From NCBI GenBank assembly GCA_023055355.1, contig JALJCS010000029.1, forward strand, positions 5,332,001 through 5,396,000: a stretch of 64,000 bases of DNA, read 5' to 3'. Positions 1 to 12,000 of the stretch are shown piece by piece. Each line of letters opens with the position of its first letter. The stretch's first letter is position 1. The stretch comes from Agelaius tricolor. Lineage: Eukaryota > Chordata > Aves > Passeriformes > Icteridae. The position numbers were made by a program, and so were the translations under genes. The notes under the pieces were generated by a model. The model was not told the origin of the DNA, did not search any database, and saw only the letters and a program-made list of their open reading frames with translations.

Positions 1-3000
1 AAGACAGGTGAAATTCTTCACAATTGAGGATTTTCCTGCTCCCCCCTTTAGGGACAGAACTGCCCCTGAATATCCATCCTGCAAAGCCAATTTTGCTACA
101 AACTCTGAACTGTCCTTTTCCAATGCCAGATTTAAAAATCAATACCTATAATGAAACTTCAATTAGAAATAAATTATAATGGTAGGATTGTAGCAAAATA
201 ACTTTATACTTTGGAGTTTAAAGCATTTTTTTGTTTCTTCTCTGGGCATCACAGGGTGATGATAATATTATTTTATCACTTAAATCCTCACCACAAACTA
301 TTCTGATACCTGTGATCCTCATGAATGTGATTTTTGAAATCTGGAAGAGGTGCTTGATCCTTCACTCTTTCTTGAAAAATTGCATTAAAATCAGATGAAA
401 TATTCTCCAATTCTGGATGTGCCTGGTCACTGCTGCTGTTTTTCCTGGGAAAATCCTGCCCAGGGATGGCATTGGCTGGGAATTGCTGTGGAATTCCAGC
501 TGGAGAGTCCTGCTGGTATTTCTTGTCCTCCTGACTGGGACATTCAGGATCTAAAACCTCTGGTGGGTAAAAATTCTGAAATATTGGGAGAAAATAGGCA
601 GGCGTGGTAAGGATTGAATTTGGGATATCATTTAACCCACTCTGGGGTTTTCCTGCTGGGCCAAGAGCAGAATTTGGGTTGGGGGCTGAGCTGGGCTCCT
701 GCCCCAGGGCAGGGGGGGCAGCCTGGAACCCTGGGGTTTGCTGCTGCCTCTGCACCCGGGCATTCGCTGCTCCTGCTGCTCCTGGGGGCTCTGGGCCATC
801 GCTCCTTGCCAAGGTTCTGCCCCTCAGAGGCTGCTTGGGCTCTGCTTTTTGTCTCTGCAAGGACCTGGGCTGCTCCTGAAACGAGTCACCAACAGCTGCG
901 TTTGAGATATTCAGGTGCAAGTTTCATCACTCACATCAAAACCCCTCTGAGCTGCTTGGATTGAGCCCTGCTCATGGTGGATTCAACCCAAAATTCAATT
1001 CACCAGCAGCTGGGTTTGAGATATTCAGGTGCAAGTTCCATCCATCAACCCATCAGTCACCAAAATCCCTCTGAGCTGCTCAGATCCAACCCTGCTCATG
1101 GGGGATTCAACCCAAAATTCAAATCACCAACAGCTGGGTTTGAGATATTCAGGTGGAAGTTCCATCACTCACATCAAAACCCCTCTGTGCTGCTTGGATT
1201 GAGCCCTGCTCGTGGTGGATTCAACCCAAAATTCAATTCACCAATAGCTGGATTTGAGATATTCAGGTGGAAGTTCCATCCCTCACCAAAATCCCTCTGA
1301 GCTGCTGGGATCTAACCCTGCTCATGGGGGATTCAACCCAAAATTTGAGTCACCAACAGCTGGGTTTGAGATATTCAGGTGGAAGTTCCAAAAACTCACT
1401 CACCAAAATCCCTCTGAGCTGATTGGATCCAACACTGCTCATGGTGGATCCAACCCAAAATTTGAATCACCAACATTGACCAAAATCCCTCTGTGCTGCT
1501 TGGATCTAACCCTGCTCATGGTGGATTCAACCCAAAATTCGAGTCACCAACAGCTGGGTTTGAGATATTCAGGTGCAAGTTTCATCACTGACCAAAATCC
1601 CTCTGTGCTGCTTGGATCCAACCCTGCTCATGGTGGATTCAACCCAAAATTCAAATCACCAACAGCTGGGTTTGAGATATTCAGGTGGAAGTTCCATCAC
1701 TCACATCAAAACCCCTCTGTGCTACTTGGATTGAGCCCTGCTCATGGTGGATTCAACCCAAAATTCAATTCACCAATAGCTGGATTTGAGATATTCAGGT
1801 AGAAGTTTCATCACTCACCAAAATATCTCTGAGCTGCTCAGATCTAACCCTGCTCATGGTGGATCCAACCCAAAATTCAATTCACCAGCAGCTGGGTTTG
1901 AGATATTCAGGTAGAAGTTCCATCATTGACCAAAATCCCTCTGAGCTGCTTGGATTGAGTCCTGCTCATGGTGGATTCAACCCAAAATTCAATTCACCAA
2001 CAGCTGGATTTGAGATATTCGGGTGGAAGTTCCATCACTCATCAGAATCCCTCTGAGCTGCTTTGATCTAACCCTGCTCATGGTGGATCCAACCCAAAAT
2101 TCAAATCACCAACAGCTGGGTTTGAGATATTCAGGTGGAAGTTCCAAAAACTCACTCACCAAAATCCCTCACCAAAATCACTGACCAAAATCCCTCTGTG
2201 CTGCTAGGATCTAACCCTGCTCATGGTGGATTCAACCCAAAATTCAAATCACCAGCAGCTGGCTGAATTTCCCAGGGGATATTTGAGATATTCAGGTGGA
2301 AGTTCCATCACTCACATCAAAATATCTCTGAGATGCTTGGATCTAACCCTGCTCATGGTGGATTCAACCCAAAAATTCAACTTATAAAATATTTTTATAT
2401 ACATTAAAACATTAATATATCATATATAATATTTATATGATTTAAATATAAATATATACTCTTTCTATATTAAATATTTTATAGATCCATTTCAATTTTT
2501 AAAATTTCAAATTCTAAAACGGTAAATTCTACTGAATTTTAATTATTAAATTCTCTCAAAAAGGAACCTTGAGCTGCTGTCCTTTTGGGTACCATTTCTC
2601 TTCAGGTTTCATTTTCCCAGGCTGGAATGCTGGGACACTCTGGAGTGGTTCTTCATCAGCTGGTGGAGGATCTGTGACCTAAAAACCAGGAATGTTCATG
2701 GCCACAGCAGTCGGGGGAACAGATCTCAAAATCTTGGGGAAATAATGAGGAATAATCTGCGGCCTATTAAAATTAAAATGTTAAATTTTGGCACGATGGA
2801 ACGGATGACAAGGAAATGGTTAAAGGAAAAAAAAAAAGAAGCCAAACCCAATTAAAGGGAGGGATGATTCCTTCTACTTTTAAGAGGAATAAAAGAAAGG
2901 AAAATTGTGCAGCACAGAAACTCTCAAACGTCTGAGCTCCTCCATTTCCATGGAGGAAATGCACCTAATAACAGAAAAGCAGCCAGAAACCAGCCCTGGC

Positions 3001-6000
3001 CAGGCAATCACACATCCCAGCCTCTGCAAGAGAGGCTCGCAGGAAAAGCTGGAAAAACACAATAATGGGGCTGAAAAGCACAGGGGGAGCTGCAGGGATA
3101 AAGTCTGGAGTGCACAGAGCTGGGAAAACAAGCTCACAAACAAGGACAGCTCCAATAACCACGGCTGCAAATTTGTTTGGAGCAAGTTTTTTCTGAGTTT
3201 GTGCGGTTATCGCTGCACAAAGATGAGTGATCCCCTTGTAAATATAGCAATAATTGATTTTTTTTTTCCTTGAAATAAACTTTTTTTAATCTATAAAACT
3301 GCAGGAAATCCAATTTTTAGTCTCTGTTTTTTTGTCCCAAACCATCCTGCTGAGTATTTTAGTGGAAGTGTGACTGTGACAGGAATCTCTGCTTCACCCC
3401 AGAGTGGTCCCACAGGAGAAGGGGCAGTGGGAAGATATTTATGACCAAAAGATAAAAGATATTTATGAATTATCAACTGAAAATGATTTTTTCACTTCTA
3501 ATTTGGATGATGGTAAAAATAACGAGTGTGGATGGATGCTAATTAGAGCTGTGTTGATATGATTATGTTTGCTATTCAGGGAATTCTGGAAATCTTTCCT
3601 GTCTAAGTGTTGGAGCCAGGGATCAGGACTTCATTGTGCAGACACTGTTTAAAAATATGGAATAGGCAAAGGAATCAGTTTTTTCATGTGGGGAAAAAAA
3701 AAAGTGGGAAGCTGAGCCTCTCACTTTGAGGGTAAGAGATTAGGGCAGAAAGAAAAGGTGGGCAGGGTTTATTGCTGAATTTATGGGTGATCTCATGGCT
3801 CCAAATTCAACGTAAATCCCTGGAAAAATTCACAAGAAAATTAAAAAATACCACGGAGGTTTTCCTGAGCTGTGGACAGCCAGAGCTTTGCAGTGAATAA
3901 GATGTTTTTGGTGGAACCAACTGACTCGGTGCATTGATGGAGTGCTGGGCAGGTAAAACACACAAACATACTTCTACATTATCTCTTTGAAAGAGGAACA
4001 GGACACAACCTCTGCCAGCATTTTTTTCTTTTTTTTTTTTTCTTCTTTTTTTTCCCCCTTTTTTTTTTTTTTGCGAACCATTCTATTAATACCAATCAAA
4101 TTGAGAAAATGATCAAATGAAATTGCATTTTGAGAATCATAAGCTGTGTAATGCCTATTCTGTTAAATTGAGGCCCATAATTGCTTCTCCACTGAAAAGA
4201 TACAACAAAGGCAGCAATCATGGCATGTCATTATCCCAGACTGGCAAACCAGCCTTTGCAGGGAGGACTTCAAAGCCTTGTGGTTCTCGAATTGCATTTG
4301 GCTGCTATTGTTGAAGCACAGGCAATCTTGATTAGGTGTTTACACCGAGGGAAGGCTCAGTGCACAGAGAGTCTGAGTGCCTTGCTCTAGAGCCATTAAA
4401 AAATTGTACATTATGTTCCTGGCTTTGAAGTGAGGGGCTTGGAGGTAGGAAAGCAACTCGGATTGAGCCCAGCTGAGCTGCACTGGGCACTGCTTCTCCT
4501 CCTGCCTCGCTCGCTCTCTCTCAGAGAAACTCATCATGGGGTTCTGTAGGGATCAGGCAATGCTGCAAAGAACTTGATGCAGTAGAAATGAATTAGGAAA
4601 TGTACAGATCAGCACGGGTTTGGGAAATCTGTAAATGTAAATCTTGCACAACGAGGTTGGAAGTGTTTTAACTCAGCTGTGCACAAAGTCCTGCCCTCAG
4701 AGCAAACACCATTTCATTGCCACAGCCCAGCAGTGAGCAGATCAATACATTCAGCTTTAACTCCCTGCAAAGCCCAGAATAATCAGTTTAGGGAGCTCAG
4801 TTGGATTGCTGACATGTGGCTCATCTGTTCCTTGGTGGTTTTGCACTTTTGGATGGAGCTTTCCAGGTGGGGTGACCAAAGCTGGCTCCTGCACCACCAC
4901 CATGTCCCCTCAGGGCCTTTTTCTAGAGCCATTAAAAAATTGTACATTGTGTTCCTGGCTTTGAAGTGAGGGGCTTGGAGGTAGGAAAGCAACTCGGATT
5001 GAGCACAGCTGAGCTGCACTGGGCACTGCTTCTCCTCCTGCCTCGCTCGCTCTCTCTCAGAGAAACTCATCATGGGGTTCTGTAGGGATCAGGCAATGCT
5101 GCAAAGAACTTGATGCAGTAGAAAATGGTGCATGAATTAGGAAATGTACAGATCAGCACGGGTTTGGGAAATCTGTAAATGTAAATCTTGCACAACGAGG
5201 CTGGGAGTGTTTTAACTCAGCTGTGCACCAAGTCCTGCCCTCAGAGCAAGCACCATTTCATTGCCACAGCCCAGCAGTGAGCAGATCAATAAATTCAGCT
5301 CCAATCCTCTGCAAAGCCCAGAATAATCAGTTTAGGAAGCTCAGTTGCATTGCTGACATGTGGCTCATCTGTTCCTTGGTGGTTTTGCACGTTTGGATGG
5401 AGCTTTCCAGGTGGGGTGACCAAAGCTGGCTCCTGCACCACCACCATGTCCCCTCAGGGCCTTTTTCTAGAGCCATTACAAATTGTACATTGTGTTCCTG
5501 GCTTGGAGGTAGGAAAGCAACTCGGATTGAGCGCAGCTGAGCTGCACTGGGCACTGCTTCTCCTCCTGCCTCGCTCCCTTTCTCTATCAGAGAAACTCAT
5601 CATGGGGTTCTGTAGGGATCAGGCAATGCTGCAAAGAACTTGATGCACTAGAAAATGGTGCATGAATTATTAGGAAATGTACAGATCAGCAGGGGTTTGG
5701 GGTGTGTTTTGGGAAATCTGTAAATGTAAATCTTGCACAATGAGGTTGGAAGTGTTTTAACTCAGCTGTGCACCAAGTCCTGCCCTCAGAGCAAGCACCA
5801 TTTCATTGCCACAGCCCAGCAGTGAGCAGATCAATACATTCAGCTTTAACTCTCTGCAAAGCCCAGAATAGTCAGTTTAGGGAAGCACAGTTGCATTGCT
5901 GACATGTGGCTCATCTGCTTTTACAGATCCTTGGTGGTTTTGCACTTTTGGATGGAGCTTTCCAGGTGGGGTGACCAAAGTTGGCCCCTGCACCACCACC

Positions 6001-9000
6001 ATGTCCCCTCAGGGCCTTTTTCACCCCTTCCAACAGGACTGAGCCATGGTTATCTGCTTAGGAATCAGTAAATGAACTGTTAATGAACAATAAATTAATC
6101 AGGAACTTCTGCCTGTCCCGCAGCAGCTCCAGGGGTGGCTGCCAGCGGTGGTGACGCCGCTCATGGAACCTCAGGGTTATGGAATGCTGGGGTGGGAAGG
6201 GATCTCCCTCAAAGGCCACCCTGTCCCACCCCTGCCATGGGCAGGGACACCTTCCACCAGCCCAGGCTGCTCCCAGCCCTGTCCTGGAACACTTCCAGGG
6301 ATGGGAATTCCACAATTTCCCTGTAACTTCTCAAGGCCATGAAGAAACTTTCCTGCACCCCCCTGCCTGCTGTGCCACCTCTCTGCTGTCCCCAAGGCAG
6401 CTCCAGCGAGATAATCTTATCTCATAACCCTGATTTTAACTGATTCCTTTGCCTATTCCATAGTTTTAAACAGTGTCTGCACAATGAAGTCCTGATCCCC
6501 GGCTCCAACACTTAGCCAGGAAAGATTTCCAGAATTCCCTGAATAGCAAACATAATCATATCAACACCGCTCTAATTAGCATCCATCCACACTCATTATT
6601 TTTACCATCATCCAAATTAGAAGTGAAAAAACACAAGTGCTCTTAATAGCTCTACAAAAGAAAAAAACCAACCCTGTCCATCATTGCTGCCACTGGAATG
6701 AAGTCAGAAAATCTCCTCTGATTTGTGTCAACTCTTCATTAGCCCTGGCAGAGCCGTCACTGGGAGCACAAGGGCCCTGGAGCTCCCCAAGGTAAGAATT
6801 TTCTGTGTGGAGCAATTCAGTGACCCCCCCTTCCCATGATGCATAATAAGCAGCAAGGAAAAGCAATGAACTCGTTTCTAATGGTTCATTAGGAACTGTA
6901 ATTACATTTCCTCTCAAACCTTGCCACAAGTTGGCTGAGACTGTGCAAAGTCAGAACTTGCAGAATCTGCATGGTCACAACTTCCTGACTGTGTAAAATC
7001 AGAACTTCCAGACTCTGCATGGTCAGAACTTCCTGACTGTGTAAAATCAGAACTTCTTGTCGCTAATAATTACTTTAAAAGCCACAAGATGACAGCTTCA
7101 AACATCCAAATTCAGGGCTTTTATAAATGTATTTATATATAATATTTATAAATTTATATAAATGTATAAATTCTAAATTTATAAAATTTAAAATTATAAA
7201 TTAAATTATTAAATGCTTTAAAAAAGGAAGTCAGAACTTCCAGAATATGTAAAGTCAGAACTTCTTGTCAGTAATAATTACTTTAAAAGTCACAAGATGA
7301 TAGCTTTAAACATCCAAATTCAGTGCTTTTGTGGATACATTTCATCTGAAAAATTCTAAATGTATAAAATTTATAATTCTAAAATTATAAATTCAATTAT
7401 TAAATTCTCTAAAAAAGGAAGTCAGAACTTCCAGACTGTGTAAAGTCAGAACTTCTTGTCAGTAATAATTACTTTAAAAGTCACAAGATGACAGCTTTAA
7501 ACATCCAAATTCAGTGCTTTTATGGATACATTTCATCTGAAAAACTCTAAATGTATAAATTCTAAATTTATAAAATTTAAAATTCTAAAACTTCCAGAAT
7601 GGGCATAGTCAGAACTTCTTGTCGCTAATAATTACTTTAAAAGCCACAAGACGACAGCTTCAAACATCCAAATTCAGGGCTTTTATAAATGTATTTATAT
7701 ATAATATTTAGAAATTTATATAAATGTATAAATTCTAAGTTTATAAAATTTGTAATTCTAAAATTATAAATTAAATTATTAAATGCTTTAAAAAAGGAAG
7801 TCAGAACTTCCAGACTGTGTAAAGTCAGAACTTCCAGACTGTGTAAAGTCAGAACTTCTTGTCAGTAATAATTACTTTAAAAGTCACAAGATGCCAGCTT
7901 TAAACATCCAAATTCAGTGCTTTTGTGGATACATTTCATCTGAAAAATTCTAAATGTATAAATTCTAAATGTGTAAAATTTATTATTCTAAAATTCTAAA
8001 TTCAATTATTAAATCCTCTAAAAAAGGAAGTCAGAACTTCCAGACTGTGCAAAGTCAGAACTTCCAGAATATGTAAAGTCAGAACTTCTTGTCAGTAATA
8101 ATTACTTTAAAAGTCACAAGATGCCAGCTTTAAACATCCAAATTCAGTGCTTTTATGGATACATTTCATCTGAAAAACTCTAAGTGTATAAATTCTAAAT
8201 TTATAAAATGAATCTGGAATAAGGCACAGCAGAGAGAATCACCATCAAAGTTATGTTGCTAATGCTAACATTAACATGGGAACGTTATCAATCTCATTAT
8301 CAATCTCATTATCAAACTCATTATCAAACTCATGTTGGCCAAGCAGAATAAACGAGAGGCAGCCACTGATAAGGGGCAGTGCAGAGCACAGAATTTCCTT
8401 AGAATCAAGATTAAAAATCAGTGTGAGATCTTCCCTGGCCAGGACCAGGCAGCTGGGACGTGGCCAGCCCTGGGCTTGGGAGCAGCTGGGGATTTGGGAT
8501 TATCCCACAAGGGCTGAGCAAGATTTTAATAATTATAATTTTAATAATTTTAATAATTAATCATTTTAGAATTTTAAATTTTACACATTTAGAATTTATA
8601 CATTTAGAAGTTTTCAGATTAAATATATCTATAAAAAGCCAGCCCTGGGCTTGGGAGCAGCTGGGGATCTGTGATTATCCCACAAGATTTTAATAATTAT
8701 AATTTTAATAATTTTAATAAATGTTAACACTTAATAATTTTAATGATTCATAATTTTAGAATTTTAAATTTTACACATTTAGAATTTATACATTTAGAAG
8801 TTTTCAGATGAAATGCATCTATCAAAAGCCAGCCCTGGGCTTGGGAGCAGCTGGGGATTTGTGATTGTCCCACAAGGGCTGAACAAGATTTTAATAATTA
8901 TAATTTTAATATTTTTAATAAATTATAATAATTGATAATTTTAATAATTAATAGTTTTAGAATTTTAAATTTTACACATTTAGAAGTTTTCAGATGAAAT

Positions 9001-12000
9001 GCATCCATAAAAAGCCAGCCCTGGGCTTGGGAGCAGCTGGGGATTTGTGATTATCCCACAAAGGCTGAGCAAGATTCTCCCTGGAAATCCAAAGCTGTCA
9101 CTCCCTGGCATCATGGATTTCAAATCTGCTTCTCCCCTCTGCAAAGCTGAGAGTTCAACACCAGACAGACCTAATCCATAGAAATTAGGGAATTTATGCA
9201 TTCACCCACCTGCCCTTGGAGAACTTGCTGCTTTTTATTGTGCAGCTCAAGATAGGAATTAATCCTCTCTGACTGTAAGCCCAAAGTCCGTTTATTTTTT
9301 TTCACAAAGTCCTTTTTTGCTCTTTGGGGTGGATCCTGTTGGTTCTGAGCAGGAAAAGCATGGCCAGGATTATTTTTGGGATGGAATCCATCTGCAGGTT
9401 CCTCCCTTTTGGCTTGTGGCCCATCAGGTTTGCTGCTGGCCACATTTGCTCCATGGAAGCTGAATAATTCTGGCTCAAACTCTGGGAGTGAATCCTGGTT
9501 ATCCTCTGGGGAGCCATCAGGATGGAGATAAAATGAATCCACTGAAAAGTCCCAACTGCTTCCTCCAAAAACTTGGGGTGACTCCTCTGCCTCAAAAAAA
9601 TCTCCCTTTGTTGCATTCTTCCAATGAGGATTGTACCTCAGGCTGGAATATTTGTCCACAGGCAGTTTCTTCCTAATTAAAACAAAACAAAACAAAACAA
9701 AAACCAAATTATTTCTGCATAAATGGTACAAATTCTGTATTATTTCAGTGTCCTGCTGTGGCCAAATGAATTGTTTCACTGGATTCAGTATGGAATCAGC
9801 ATCAGAAGGGTTTTATCAAAGATTTTTTGGTAGGAAACCTAGGCAGGACTTCCTCTTCCTTTTTAATTTCCACCATCAGTGAATGATAAATGGGTCTAAC
9901 ACTCAGATCACAGTGGAGTACAATCATTATCCTAAATTTTGCACAGAAATTTTTAAATCCTTGTAGAACCAGCTGAAAGGTGAAATGATAAATTGCATTG
10001 TTCTGTTGTCTCCTTAAAAATGACACAAGTCTACAAAAGGCAATTTGTGTTGTTCCTTCTTCAAAGGCTCTGCTGAGTGAAATAAAAGTGAAATTCCTGG
10101 TAAAATCAGTTTTCAAGTGTCCTTTTGAGACTGTCCAAACAAGAACAGCCTCCAGCTCTGTGTTCTTATTTTCTCTCCTCATTCCTGTGCAACATCCTGA
10201 TGCTTTGATTAAAAAACTCCTTCTAGAAAAGATTTTAAATCACTTTTTAGCAAAAAACAGGCAGTGATTAGATTAGAATAGAAAAACATAAATGGAAACT
10301 CTGTCTGTTTGGCAATTTTTTAATAAGTGGCCAAATTATTGCCCTGAGTTACATTTGTCACAAAGCAAAGCCAGATGCTCTGCCTTAAAAAATCCCCAAT
10401 TGATCCAATTTCTGTTTAAGATCTGATCCAATGGGAGGAAAAGCAACTGCAGGACTCAAATCCATCCAAAGAGGCTTCCAGGAGCTGTGCAGGTGGAAGG
10501 AATGGGGGAGAAACAAAACTTTGACACAATTTTTTCTTCCCTGGGCCTGCAGTGCAGCCCTGGGGATGCCACTGAAACCTGGTTGGTTCCTATTCAAGAA
10601 ATCTGCTGGATTCCTCAACCTGTGGCCTTGATAATGATATTAAAAAAATAATAAATAATAAATAATCCTTTTTTAACAAGCTACATGCCTCTGCCTATAT
10701 TTCTATTTATTTTTACACAATTTTTTCTTCCCTGGACCTGCAGGGCAGCCCTGGGGACATTTACAGGCACTGGTTGGTTCTTCAGCTCCTATTCAAGAAA
10801 TCTGCTGGATTCCTCAATCTGTGGGCTTGATAATGATATTAAAAAATAATAATTAATTTATTCATCCTTTTCTAACGAGCTTCATGCCTCTGCCTATATT
10901 TCTATTTATTTTTACACCATTTTTTCTTCCCTGGACCTACAGTGCAGCCCTGGGGATGCCACTGAAACCTGGTTGGTTCCTGTTACAGAAATCTGCTGGA
11001 TTCCTCAACCTGTGGGCTTATTAATGATATTAAAAAATAATAAATAATCCTTTTTAAACGAGCTACATGCCTCTGCCTATATTTCTATTTATTTTTACAC
11101 CATTTTTTCTTCCCTGGACCTGCAGTACAGCCCTGGGGACATTTACAGCCACTGAAACCTGGTTGGTTCCTATTAAAGAAATCTGCTGGATTCCTCAACC
11201 TGTGGCCTTGTTAATGATATTAAAAATAATAATTAATTTATTCGTCCTTTTTTAATGAGCTACATGCCTCTGCCTATATTTCTATTTATTTTTACACAGT
11301 TTTTTCTTCCCTGGACCTGCAGTGCAGCCCTGGGGACATTTACAGCCACTGGTTGGTTCTTCAGCTCCTGTTACACAAATCTGCTGGATTCCCCAACCTA
11401 ATGATATTAAAAAAAAAAATTAAATCATTTATTCATCCTTTCTCAACGAGCTTCATGCCTCTGCCTATATTTCAAGTAGCTCCAAATAACAAAATAATCA
11501 GGTTTTCTTTGCTTTCCAGGTGAGCATGGCTGCCATGGTCTCTTGGAGCTGATTCCCACCTGGGACAGTATCATTATTGCCAGCTGGCCAAGGGGCTGCA
11601 GGTAAACAGCACGAGGTGAGGCTGCTCTGCAGCGAGTACAGAAATATGTGAGCTGATTGCAGTGATTGAAATGGCAGAGGATGAGGCTGGGGAGCCCCTT
11701 TGTGCTGAAATGTGTGCACAGAACCCAGCAGCGGGGCTCAGCCCGGGTCACTGCACGGGGAGAGGATGAGTGTGAAGAGCTCCTTCATCCCCAATCATCC
11801 CCAGACAAAAAGGGCACCTTTTATTGCTGCCCCCAGCTCCGTGGGGAGGTTGGATGGACTCAGTGCTCCTCAACAAAAGTGTGGGGAGCAGAGAGCAGCT
11901 GCAGCATTTCCTCTTCAGATTCCGAGGTTGGTAATGGATGTAGAGAGGGGGTTTCATATGGATGTGCTGTGATATTTGCTCTGCTTAATGGGCTGCACTG

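Noticed and set aside
880..2375. CRISPR-like regularly spaced repeats
   Set aside because: The whole unit repeats with no unique spacers, and the window is eukaryotic. The same applies to all other arrays here.
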